DNA of 15,227 nt from an uncultured beta proteobacterium (GCA_903933395.1 CAIZKA010000462.1:1-15227), one strand, 5' to 3'. Shown: positions 5,503 to 13,947, counted from the first letter of the stretch. Program-made: numbers and translations. The notes: generated by a model not told the origin, from the letters alone.

Positions 5503-6647
5503 TTTTTCGGTTTCTTCGGCAGGAAGCGCTTCTTCGGCGTCACGGCGCTGGCTTCTTCGCGCGAGATGTAACCCGGATTCAGCGGATAGGTGGCGCGTTT
5601 CCTGGCGCGATCGAGCGCGCCGCGGCCGAAGGGCACCGGCTGGGTGATCTTCTCGATCAGCGGCGAGGCGGCATTGGCGATCAGGATCGCGTACATCACG
5701 CCTTCCGGCAGGCCGCTGTAGTACCGGATCACCACGGTCAGGAGGCCGATCAGCGCGCCATAGACCCACATGCCCTTGGGCGTCACCGGCGAGGTCGCCA
5801 TGTCGGTCGCCATGTATACCGCGCCGAGGATCAGGCCGCCGGAGAACAGCATGAAGAAGGGGTTCGGATAGCGCACCGGATCGAAGGCGAACAGCAGCCA
5901 GGCGGTGAGCGCCGCGCTGCCGAGGATGGCCAGCGGAATCCGCCAATCCATGAAACGCCGCGCCGCAAGATACAGGCCGCAGATCAGGATCAGCGCCGGC
6001 GCCGGGCCGACCGCCATATGACCGGAGAGCGAGGTCAGCAGTTCGTCGGCATTCGCGATCACGCCGTCGAACTTCCATTTCGCCAGCGGCGTGGCACCGG
6101 CCAGCGCATCGAGGTTCTTCGCCTTGAGCCAGGCCGCGGTATCTGCCGGAATCATCAGCGGCCAGGCCAGTGAGGACGGAATGAATTCAGTGAAGCGTCC
6201 CGCCAGGAAGGACGGCGTGTAGGTCGCGATCGCGGTCGGAAAAGCCGCCTGGACGAAGGCGCGGCCAACCAGCGCCGGGTTGAAGACGTTGAAGCCGATG
6301 CCACCGAACAGGGCCTTGCCCAGCGCGATGGCGACGATGCCGGCGACCGCGCCCATCCACAGCGAAAAGCCCGGCGGCAGGGTCAGCGCCAGCAGCAGGC
6401 CGGTGATCACCGCCGAGTAGTCGGACAGGCGCCCCGCCTGGGTGCCGGTCCGCACGAAGAATCGTTCTGTCAGCAGGCAGGCGGCGGTGACGACGACAAT
6501 CGACGCCAACGCCGAAATACCATACTGGAAGACATAGAACGCGCAGATCGGCAGCAGCGAATACACCACATGTCGCATGATGGTCTCGACCGTCTTCGCC
6601 GCCTGCACGTGCGGCGCCGAGCGAATCTCGATGAGCGGTTGGTTCAT
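5499..6647 (-). CDS. rnfD: Rnf complex flavoprotein membrane subunit RnfD
   Basis: This 382-residue polytopic protein of the NqrB/RnfD family carries SDYSAVITGLLLALTLPP (residues 75-92), GGIGFNVFNPALVGRAF (115-131), the FMN motif D-A-L-A-G-A-T-P-L (180-188) with Thr186 as the expected covalent FMN site, and a C-terminal YMATDMATSPVTPKG block. It is predicted to carry electrons and help form the ion pathway. As in RnfG, the residue before GAT is Ala (A183). A short basic tail (KKRFLPKKPKK) ends the protein. The ATG at 6647 is chosen because it overlaps the rnfC stop by 4 bp (ATGA); the frame is open further upstream inside rnfC but that part is a shadow. Confidence 0.95.
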   Translation of the reverse strand: MNQPLIEIRSAPHVQAAKTVETIMRHVVYSLLPICAFYVFQYGISALASIVVVTAACLLTERFFVRTGTQAGRLSDYSAVITGLLLALTLPPGFSLWMGAVAGIVAIALGKALFGGIGFNVFNPALVGRAFVQAAFPTAIATYTPSFLAGRFTEFIPSSLAWPLMIPADTAAWLKAKNLDALAGATPLAKWKFDGVIANADELLTSLSGHMAVGPAPALILICGLYLAARRFMDWRIPLAILGSAALTAWLLFAFDPVRYPNPFFMLFSGGLILGAVYMATDMATSPVTPKGMWVYGALIGLLTVVIRYYSGLPEGVMYAILIANAASPLIEKITQPVPFGRGALDRARKRATYPLNPGYISREEASAVTPKKRFLPKKPKK

Positions 6648-8014
6648 GCGGCTTTTTCCCGCAGGATCTGCTTGGCGACGCGGAACTGCTGCACCAGCGG
6701 AATGTTGGACGGGCAGACGTAGGTGCAGCAGCCGCACTCGAAGCAGTCGCCGAGGAAATACTGCTCGCCCATCAGGTCGTACTCGCGCTTGGCGGCGAGC
6801 ATGCCCAGCGTCGACGGGTTGAGACCCATCGGGCAGGACTCGACGCACTCGCCGCACTTGATGCAGGGATAGGTCTGGCGCATTTCGCGCATCTGCATGT
6901 CCTCGCGGCGGAACACCAGCACGCCGGAGACGCCCTTGGTGATCGGCACGTCGAGCGAACCGATGGCCTGGCCCATCATCGGCCCGCCGAGGATCACCTG
7001 GCGTGCATCCATCGCATCCACCGCCGGCGCGCCGGCATAGTCGAGCACGAACTTGAGCGGCGTGCCGAGGATCACGCGGTAGTCGCCGGGCTTGGCGACA
7101 CCGGGCCCGGTGACCGTCACCACGCGCTCGGTGAGGCCCTGCCCCAGCGGCAGCAGTTTGCCCAGCGCCGCCAGGGTGCCGACGTTGCTGACCACCATGC
7201 CCAGCGCGATGGGCAGGCCGCCGGCCGGCATCTCGGCGCCGAACAGCGCCATGATCAGCATTTTTTCCGAACCCTGCGGATACTTGGTCGGCACCGCCTC
7301 GACGTGGATCTCCTCCGTGACGCCTGCCGCCATCGCATCGGCAATGGCCTGGCGCAGCACCAGCACCGCGTCCGGCTTGTTATCCTCGACACCGATGATG
7401 GTGCGCACCGCGCCCGTCGCGCTCATGGCATAGCGGATGCCCGCGATCAGATCGGCGGCATGCTCGACCATGATGCGATGGTCGCAGGTGAGATAGGGCT
7501 CGCACTCGCAGCCGTTCACCACCAGGGTGTGCACCCTGGCCTGCTTCGGCACCGAGAGCTTGGCATGGGTCGGAAAAGCCGCGCCGCCCAGGCCCACCAT
7601 GCCGGTATCCCAGATCGCCTGCAGGATGTCCTGGCCGGTACCCTGGCTGAGGTCGCGCGGCTGGCCCCAGAGGTCTTCCTGTGTCGCCCCGCGATGAGCG
7701 CGGATGACGATGGATTCGATCCAGGTGCCGCGCATGCCGGGACGCAGGCCAATGAATTCGACCACGCCCGACAGCGGCGCGTGATGCGGCACGGACAGCC
7801 ACTCGTCGCTGCGCGCGATGGGCTGGCCGCGCACCACTTCCTGGCCGACGCGGACGATAGGCCGCGGCGCCTTGCCGATGTGCTGCAACAGCGGCACCGT
7901 CACCCTGTCCGGAAATGGCAGGCGGCGGATCTTGCGTTCCGCCGTCAGCTTGCAGCTCGGCGGATGCACGCCGCGCTGGAAGGCCTCGCCGCGGAAGTAG
8001 GAAACCAGCTTCAT
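6644..8014 (-). CDS. rnfC: Rnf complex subunit RnfC (NADH/ferredoxin-side Fe-S flavoprotein)
   Basis: This 456-residue peripheral subunit has the order expected for RnfC: N-terminal sandwich domain with GVHPP (15-19), a Gly-rich nucleotide/FMN site GMVGLGGAAFPTH (138-150), a NuoF-like core with VNGCECEPYLTCDHR (167-180) and two C-terminal [4Fe-4S] motifs, C384-x2-C387-x2-C390-x3-C394P and C424-x2-C427-x2-C430-x3-C434P, with an extra Cys429. It is the cytoplasmic subunit where NAD(H) reacts. It begins 6 bp after the giant oxidoreductase stop, with no strong Shine-Dalgarno, so translation is probably coupled to that gene. Confidence 0.96.
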   Translation of the reverse strand: MKLVSYFRGEAFQRGVHPPSCKLTAERKIRRLPFPDRVTVPLLQHIGKAPRPIVRVGQEVVRGQPIARSDEWLSVPHHAPLSGVVEFIGLRPGMRGTWIESIVIRAHRGATQEDLWGQPRDLSQGTGQDILQAIWDTGMVGLGGAAFPTHAKLSVPKQARVHTLVVNGCECEPYLTCDHRIMVEHAADLIAGIRYAMSATGAVRTIIGVEDNKPDAVLVLRQAIADAMAAGVTEEIHVEAVPTKYPQGSEKMLIMALFGAEMPAGGLPIALGMVVSNVGTLAALGKLLPLGQGLTERVVTVTGPGVAKPGDYRVILGTPLKFVLDYAGAPAVDAMDARQVILGGPMMGQAIGSLDVPITKGVSGVLVFRREDMQMREMRQTYPCIKCGECVESCPMGLNPSTLGMLAAKREYDLMGEQYFLGDCFECGCCTYVCPSNIPLVQQFRVAKQILREKAA

Positions 8015-8020
8015 GACGGA

Positions 8021-11000
8021 TCAGTTGAACTTCGCCGCCCGCGCCATGAGCTTTTCGACGCCCGGCTCATTCATGTTCCACGGCGTGCCGGGATGAATGC
8101 AGCCGGCCGTACACTTCTCCGCCGCCTTGACGATGTCGGCGAATTTCGCGCCCTTCGGGTTGGTCACTACCGCGAGTTTCTGGTCGTTGTAGGCAAAGGT
8201 CTTCGGCGCCAGCGTGGTGCATTCGTCGCAGGCCGTGCATTCGGGCGACTCGATCCACACCGGCTCGTAGTCACTGCCCTCCGGTACCGCAGCCGCCGTG
8301 TCGCCGGCGCCGACTCCCGTGCCGGCGACGCCCACCGCACCCGTCCCCAGCCCGAGGCTGGCGCTGATCTTCGCCAGCAGGTCTTCCCGCACGCGGGTCT
8401 CGACCTGCTCGATATCGCCGGCCTCGATGCCGGCATGGGCCAGGCCGCGCAACTGGCGCCAGAAGTGCAGCCGCTCCTCCACCGACTTGATGAGTTCCTC
8501 GGTGACCAGCAGGCGCATCAGGCGGTTCTTCTTGTCCACCGCCCAGATGAAGGGGAACATGCCTTCGCGCCCGTCGGCATCCAGTTCGAGGAACTCGGCC
8601 ACCGGCACCATGTTCTCGTTCCAGGTCTCCGGCGGCGCCTTGCGGAAATGCTTGAGGAAGCGCGCCTCGGTGGCCGCGAAATCGGCGAAGGTCATGGGCA
8701 GTTCCATCCTTTGAGATGCCCCCGCCTCATCGAGATACTTCAGCGTGTACATCGGCCAGTCGGTGTCGGGCGAGGGATTGCCCTCGAGGCTGACGCACTC
8801 GGCAAACGTCGTGCCGGCATCCGGATCGAAGCGGAACAGCGGATAGGCGCGGCCCTCGACGGCCAGCTTGCTCTGATCCACGCTCTTGTCGTCGCCCACG
8901 CCGTGCTCGGGCGGACAGACGGCGTAGATGTTGAACAGCGCCGGACGGCGGCTGTTGATGCCGTCGATGTAGCTCTCTATCAAGTGATTGACGTGGGCGA
9001 TGGTGCCCGACATCACGTAGGACGTGCGGTGCGCCATGCCGATCAGGCTGATCTCCTTGCGCGTCTCCTTCTTGCCGCGCTGGGCGTCGCCCCATGGCGC
9101 CATGTCGGAAACCTGGCTGATGAAGCCCGAGGTGCAGGCCTGGCCGCCGGTATTCGAATACACCTGGGTGTCGACTACCAGGATCTTGATCGGCATGCCC
9201 GACATCAGCGCGCGCGACAGGTTCTGGAAGCCGATGTCATACATGGCGCCGTCGCCGCCGATCGACACCACCGGCGGGCACAGCAGCCACTCGTCGGCGG
9301 AGAACTGCTGCCAATTGAAGCGGCGGAAGAAATCGTCGTCGCGATCCGGCAGGTAGTCGCCCGCAAGTTCCTTCTCCGCCATGCGCACGGCCTTGAAGCC
9401 GTCGGCCATTTTCGCCATGTGGCCCTCGAAGATGCCCATCGCCACCGAGGGCGAATCCTGGAACAGGTGCGAGGTCCAGGGGAAGGGATAGGGATGGAAG
9501 GGATAGGTCGAGCCCCAGACCGAGGTACAGCCCGTGGAATTGACCACGCCCATCTCGGCGCGGCCGCGATTGCTCGGGCCCTCGGCGTAGCGCCACTTGA
9601 GGTCCTTGAGCCTCTCCAGCAACTGCGCCGTGTTCTTAACCCAGGCGGGGTCCAGAAGTTGCGAAGGCTTGTCGGCGTTGAGCTTGTTGGCGAGGTTCGA
9701 CAGCGTCAGGTCGTGTTGGCCGGTCGATTCGACGGCACGCACCACGGCGCCGGTGTCGGTGAGGTCCACCGCCGATGCCAGCTTGACGCGCATGTGCTGC
9801 TCGAGGCGCCGGATCAGGTCGTCGATGCGTTCGATGAAAACCTTGACCCGCGGCTGCATCAAGGCCGTGACGGTCGAGGTAAACAGGTGGATCGCGGTCT
9901 TCTCGCCGCAACCCAGGCAGGCGCCGTCGCCGCAATTCATCGAGCCGTAGTTCCGCTTGTCCAGCAGCAGGGTTTCCAGCGCGCCGATCTTCTCGTCGAG
10001 GCTGTCGATGCGGCTGTATTCCGGCGGCGTGGTCGGCAGCTCGAGCCAGGTGTTCCAGTCGCGGCGCAGGCGCTCGACCGAGTCCTCGGTCTGGCTCACC
10101 ATCTTCAGCGCGTTGTCCTCGCAGACCGTGACGCACAGCGCGCAGCCCTTGCAGGTGTAGGGATTGACCGTGATCGAGAACAGGCCGCCGCTGCCCTTGG
10201 CCTTCTTCTCCTTCTGCGACCAGTAGGGCTTGGTCGCGGCGAACTGGAAGCCGCCGAGGTGGATCTGCAACTGGGTGAATTCGGCAGCGAGGCCCGCGCG
10301 CTCGGCTTCCGGCGTCTCGGCCAGCACCGCATCCATGGCGCGGTCGATCAGCGGGCGCACGAAACCGCCATCACCGTCGATCAGGCCGCGCAGCTTCTTC
10401 TCGACCGCGCGCACGGCGCGGCGCAGGTGGCGCGTCGGCGTGCCGCTGGTCTCGATGCGATTCACCGCCGTGTTGAACACGTCGCCCACCGAGCTGACCA
10501 GGCCCGGGATCGCCGAATCCGGGCATTCGACGTAGCAGTTGCCGCAGGCGGTGCAGTTCTCGGCGATCCATTCCGGATGCTCGAAGCGGATGCCCGTCAT
10601 GTCGCGGAACACGCCGGTCGCGGCCGGCACCAGCGAGGCGCCGATGAAAGGATCGACCAGGTTGTCGTTGCCCTTGCCGGTCAGGTAGAAGTGTCCGGTC
10701 TGTTCCCAGAAGCGGTGGATGTCACCCACCTTGCCCAGTTGTGCGCCGTCGGGCACCGGCAATTGCCTCAGCATGACCGGCAGGCCGGGATCCTTCTTGA
10801 CGAAGCCCTTGCGCGTGACGCCGACTTCCTTCTCGGTGATCTCGGTCAGTTCGGTGAAGCCGCGGCGCACCACGCGCAGGTTGTCGGCCACCACGCGCGC
10901 GCCCTTGCCGCCGAACTTCGACTGCAACTGCGCCTCGATGGCGGTGAACAGCGCGTCCTCGGTCAGGCCGGCATTGGCCATGGTCGGGCTGGCGGCGAAG

Positions 11001-12982
11001 AAGGCGCCCTGGAAGGCGATGCCCTGCATGCGCAGCTGCAGTTCCGCCGCACCGGCTTCCTCGCGGGCGATCCGGAAGGCGTCGAGATGGAAGACGCGAA
11101 TCTCGTTGTCGACGATGAACTTCTGCGCCCAGAGGGGGAAGCTGGCCCAGGTCTCGGCGCCGAGGTTGGACTGGATGATGAAGAAGCCGCCCTTCTTCAG
11201 GCCCGACAGCGGATTGCTGTGGCCGAACACCGCCGGGTCGGGCGAGAGCACGACATCGACATAGACGTATTCGCAGTTGATGCGGATCGGTTCCGGCGCC
11301 GCCGAGAGGTAGTAGGTGGTCGGCTGGCCCTTCTTTTCCGAGCCGTATTTCGGGTTGGCCTTGATGTCCCAGCCAAGCAGTTCGAACAGGGTCATCGCCA
11401 GGTTCTTGCCGGTGGTGATGGCGCCCCAGCCGCCCACCGAATGCATGCGCACCGTGATCGCGCCCTTGGGCAGCAGGTTGGGATTCTCCGAACCGCGCAC
11501 ACCCATTTCGCGGATGCGCGGATACTTGTCGGCGATGTCCTGCTGATGCACTTCGTCCTTCGGGTTCAGCGGATCGCGCGCAAAATCGATCGAGAGGTAG
11601 AAGAACTTGCGCCGTGCGCCCTCGGGCAGCATGTTCTCGATGGTACCGATCAGCGCCTCGGGCTGCAGGTCGCGGCTGCCCAGGCCGTAGCAGCCGGAGT
11701 AGAGTCGCGGCATCTCGGCCGCGGCATAGACCGCATAGCTGGCATACGGCGGCTCGCCGACCTGGCCCTGTGCCGCGGCCATTCCGTTCTCCACGCACTT
11801 CAGCAGTGCGGCACGCACCTCGCGCATCAAGGGCAGATCCTCGGCCAGCGGCTGGTCGGTGCGCTCCAGCACCGCGACGCCCTTCTTGCCGCGCAGCACC
11901 TGGCCCAGCAGGTCGCCGGGGAAGGGACGGAACATGGTCAGATTGACCACGCCGACCTTGAGTTTGCGCGTCTCGCGCAGGTAGTCGGCGACGGCTTCGG
12001 CCTGCACGATCATGCTGCCCATGCCGAGGATGATGTAATCGGCATCCTCGGTCTTGAAGCCGGAGACGCGCTGGTAGCGGCGCCCGGTCAACGCGGCCAA
12101 CTCGTCCATGCAGCCGTCGGCCAGGGCCTCGACATGGTCGAAGAAATACGGACGCTGGCCGGCCGTGGCCTGCATGTAGGCATCCTGGTTCTGCACCGAG
12201 CCCGACAGAAGGGGCAGGTCCACGTCCCAGATCGCCGGCACGCGGCGGCGCTTGGGGCCGTAGAGCATCTGCTGCGCCGGCGTCGGCGAATCGATCATGT
12301 CGTCGGGACGGCCGAGGTATTCGGCGACCAGTTCGCGCTCGGGCAGCACGCAGGACTCGATCAGGTGGCTGGTGAGGAAGCCGTCCTGGCCGACGATGGC
12401 CGGCGTCAGCGAGAGCTCGGCGGTCTTGCGCGCGACGAGATTCAGGTCGGCCGCCTCGGTGGCGTTCTTCGCCATCATCTGGATGAAGCCGGTGTCATCG
12501 ACACAGTGGTAGTCGTCATGGCCGGCATGGACGTTGAGCGATGCCTTGGTGATGGCGCGGCAACCCATGTTGAGCACGTAAGGCAGGCGCTTGCCGACCG
12601 CCGCGTAGAGCGACTCGTGCATGAAGGCGACGCCCTGCGCGGAGGAGAAATTGGTCGCGCGCAAGCCCGTCATCGCCATGCCGGCGGTGACCCCGGCGGC
12701 GGCATGCTCGGACTCAGGCTCGATGAAGATCAGCGGCTTGCCGGAAATGTTGAGGTGGCCCTTGGCCACCTCTTCTGCCCAATACTCGCCCATCTGCGTC
12801 GAGGGCGTGATCGGATAGGCGCCGGCGGCATCCGAGGATTCGCGCTCGACGTGAATGACGGCGGTATTGCCGTCCACAGCGTCGCGCACGCCGGGGTACT
12901 TGACCTTGCCCGCAGCGACGCCGGCGCCAGTTTGCGGCAGCAGGCCGGCGGAGAACATTTTCTTGATGATCGACAGACTCAT
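8021..12982 (-). CDS. nifJ: Giant NifJ-type pyruvate (2-oxoacid):ferredoxin oxidoreductase with C-terminal ferredoxin domain
   Basis: This 1653-residue protein keeps NifJ domain order. Domain I has AYPITPSTQMGEYWAE (55-70) and a substrate-loop Arg142. A transketolase-like domain spans about 260-440 (GSVQNQDAY; FRPFPGDLL) and the gamma domain about 505-720 (RMHSVGGWGAITTGKNLA). Two [4Fe-4S] motifs follow, C810/813/816/820 and C944/947/950/954. The TPP domain has the proximal-cluster cysteines C1022, C1025, C1152, C1356 and GDGAMYDIGFQN (1243-1254) with NTGG. It ends in a single-cluster ferredoxin (C1582, C1585, C1588, plus C1624 or C1628). Ordinary NifJ is about 1200 residues; extra sequence lies between the two ferredoxin motifs, between C1025 and C1152, and after C1356. 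It should oxidise pyruvate with CoA to acetyl-CoA and CO2; pyruvate specificity is inferred. The start has GAGGAAG upstream; rnfB ends 22 bp before and rnfC starts 6 bp after. Confidence 0.92.
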   Translation of the reverse strand: MSLSIIKKMFSAGLLPQTGAGVAAGKVKYPGVRDAVDGNTAVIHVERESSDAAGAYPITPSTQMGEYWAEEVAKGHLNISGKPLIFIEPESEHAAAGVTAGMAMTGLRATNFSSAQGVAFMHESLYAAVGKRLPYVLNMGCRAITKASLNVHAGHDDYHCVDDTGFIQMMAKNATEAADLNLVARKTAELSLTPAIVGQDGFLTSHLIESCVLPERELVAEYLGRPDDMIDSPTPAQQMLYGPKRRRVPAIWDVDLPLLSGSVQNQDAYMQATAGQRPYFFDHVEALADGCMDELAALTGRRYQRVSGFKTEDADYIILGMGSMIVQAEAVADYLRETRKLKVGVVNLTMFRPFPGDLLGQVLRGKKGVAVLERTDQPLAEDLPLMREVRAALLKCVENGMAAAQGQVGEPPYASYAVYAAAEMPRLYSGCYGLGSRDLQPEALIGTIENMLPEGARRKFFYLSIDFARDPLNPKDEVHQQDIADKYPRIREMGVRGSENPNLLPKGAITVRMHSVGGWGAITTGKNLAMTLFELLGWDIKANPKYGSEKKGQPTTYYLSAAPEPIRINCEYVYVDVVLSPDPAVFGHSNPLSGLKKGGFFIIQSNLGAETWASFPLWAQKFIVDNEIRVFHLDAFRIAREEAGAAELQLRMQGIAFQGAFFAASPTMANAGLTEDALFTAIEAQLQSKFGGKGARVVADNLRVVRRGFTELTEITEKEVGVTRKGFVKKDPGLPVMLRQLPVPDGAQLGKVGDIHRFWEQTGHFYLTGKGNDNLVDPFIGASLVPAATGVFRDMTGIRFEHPEWIAENCTACGNCYVECPDSAIPGLVSSVGDVFNTAVNRIETSGTPTRHLRRAVRAVEKKLRGLIDGDGGFVRPLIDRAMDAVLAETPEAERAGLAAEFTQLQIHLGGFQFAATKPYWSQKEKKAKGSGGLFSITVNPYTCKGCALCVTVCEDNALKMVSQTEDSVERLRRDWNTWLELPTTPPEYSRIDSLDEKIGALETLLLDKRNYGSMNCGDGACLGCGEKTAIHLFTSTVTALMQPRVKVFIERIDDLIRRLEQHMRVKLASAVDLTDTGAVVRAVESTGQHDLTLSNLANKLNADKPSQLLDPAWVKNTAQLLERLKDLKWRYAEGPSNRGRAEMGVVNSTGCTSVWGSTYPFHPYPFPWTSHLFQDSPSVAMGIFEGHMAKMADGFKAVRMAEKELAGDYLPDRDDDFFRRFNWQQFSADEWLLCPPVVSIGGDGAMYDIGFQNLSRALMSGMPIKILVVDTQVYSNTGGQACTSGFISQVSDMAPWGDAQRGKKETRKEISLIGMAHRTSYVMSGTIAHVNHLIESYIDGINSRRPALFNIYAVCPPEHGVGDDKSVDQSKLAVEGRAYPLFRFDPDAGTTFAECVSLEGNPSPDTDWPMYTLKYLDEAGASQRMELPMTFADFAATEARFLKHFRKAPPETWNENMVPVAEFLELDADGREGMFPFIWAVDKKNRLMRLLVTEELIKSVEERLHFWRQLRGLAHAGIEAGDIEQVETRVREDLLAKISASLGLGTGAVGVAGTGVGAGDTAAAVPEGSDYEPVWIESPECTACDECTTLAPKTFAYNDQKLAVVTNPKGAKFADIVKAAEKCTAGCIHPGTPWNMNEPGVEKLMARAAKFN

Positions 12983-13004
12983 GGCAGCTTCCTCGATGGC
13001 AAAT

Positions 13005-13883
13005 TCAGATGTGCAGCGGCAGTGGTTCGTTGCGCAGGATTTTCTTGGCCGCCGCACCCTTGACGGCGCGGTCGGAGTTTTCGAACCAGACGATGGCGCC
13101 GGTCGGGCAGCGCTCGATCGGCTCGCGCGTGGCCTGGTCGTTCCAGTCGTAGTTGACCACGGCCAGGTTGCCGGCGAGTTGCATCAGCTTCAGCGGCGCA
13201 TCGGCAACGCACTTGCCGCAGGCGGTGCAGGCCACCTCGCAGGCGGCCTCGGCGGTGTCGCCGTCCGCCTGATTCTTGCAGGCCACCCAGAGACGGTGAC
13301 TTACGGCTTCGAGACTGAATAGCCCTTTCGGGCAGACCTCGACGCAATCGTTGCAGGCGGTACACTTTTCGCTGTCGACTACCGGCAGACCATGCGCATC
13401 CATGGCAATGGCATTGAAGCTGCAGACATTGGCGCAGTCGGCCAGCCCCAGGCAGCCCCAGGCGCATTCCTTGCCGCCGCCGGAGACCACGGCCGCCGCG
13501 CGGCAGGTCTTGAGGCCCTCGTAGCGCGCGCGCAGGAAGGCCACGTGGCGGCCGCCGCCGCAGGCCAGGCGCGCCACCTGCTTTTCCACCGTGCCGGCGG
13601 CGACGCCGAGCAGGTCGGCAATGCCCTGGCGCTGCTGCGGCGAACTCACCGTGCATTTGGCGGGAATGGTCTCGCCGCCGACGACTTTCTCGGCAAAATC
13701 GCGGCAGCCGGCCTGGCCGCAGGCCCCGCAGTTGGATTTCGGCAGCAGTTCCTCGACCTCGCCGATGCGCGGGTCTTCGAAAACATAGAGCTTCTTGTTG
13801 GCAAAGGCCAGCAGCAGCGCCAGGAGAACTCCCAGCCCCGCCATGAATGCGCCTGCCACCGCCAGATTCGACAACGACTCCAA
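13005..13883 (-). CDS. rnfB: Rnf complex subunit RnfB, long multi-cluster type
   Basis: This 292-residue protein has one N-terminal helix (about 8-28) and then many Fe-S motifs. The RnfB-specific site is NCGACGQAGC (C52, C55, C60) with C77. Then come C140-x3-C144-x5-C150-x3-C154, C174-x2-C177-x2-C180-x3-C184P, and C215-x3-C219-x2-C222-x2-C225, with C259 in RCPTGAI. It is the entry point for ferredoxin electrons. E. coli RsxB has about 190 residues; this is the longer form of anaerobe-type Rnf. Start choice: TTG at 13883 has GGGAG 9 nt upstream and preserves the whole helix; ATG at 13844 would give 279 residues and trim the helix start; the frame is open further upstream but reads as basic low-quality sequence. 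First gene of the operon. Confidence 0.93.
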   Translation of the reverse strand: MESLSNLAVAGAFMAGLGVLLALLLAFANKKLYVFEDPRIGEVEELLPKSNCGACGQAGCRDFAEKVVGGETIPAKCTVSSPQQRQGIADLLGVAAGTVEKQVARLACGGGRHVAFLRARYEGLKTCRAAAVVSGGGKECAWGCLGLADCANVCSFNAIAMDAHGLPVVDSEKCTACNDCVEVCPKGLFSLEAVSHRLWVACKNQADGDTAEAACEVACTACGKCVADAPLKLMQLAGNLAVVNYDWNDQATREPIERCPTGAIVWFENSDRAVKGAAAKKILRNEPLPLHI

Positions 13884-13914
13884 GCCTGCCCTCTCCCGTG
13901 CCAGTATGGTTCCC

Positions 13915-13935
13915 TGTTTCTTTAAGCCTGAAACA
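13915..13935. promoter_or_regulatory. Inverted repeat TGTTTC-N9-GAAACA, likely operator
   Basis: TGTTTC (13915-13920) and GAAACA (13930-13935) form a perfect 6-bp inverted repeat with 9-bp spacer, 32-52 bp upstream of the rnfB start and covering the -10 of the proximal promoter. A third GAAACA half-site follows at 13990-13995. Position and symmetry fit a dimeric repressor site; the regulator is unknown and not encoded here. Confidence 0.45.
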
Positions 13936-13947
13936 AAACCGCGCCAA
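13919..13947 (-). promoter_or_regulatory. Proximal candidate promoter of the rnfB-nifJ-rnf operon
   Basis: On the minus strand TTGGCG (13947-13942) and TAAAGA (13924-13919) are 17 bp apart, predicting initiation near 13912 and a leader of about 30 nt that contains the GGGAG ribosome site of rnfB. The match to consensus is moderate. The -10 box lies inside the inverted repeat at 13915-13935. Confidence 0.35.

Noticed and set aside
3998..5571. Plus-strand open frames opposite rnfA, rnfE and rnfG
   Set aside because: They are antisense shadows of well-supported Rnf genes, rich in His/Arg/Asp/Gln with no recognisable domain.
7304..13063. A plus-strand open frame of 1919 codons
   Set aside because: It lies exactly antisense to nifJ and part of rnfC, both of which have unmistakable motifs. 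Its translation is rich in His, Arg, Ala, Gly and Leu without domain signatures, as expected when high-GC codon bias removes stops from the opposite strand.
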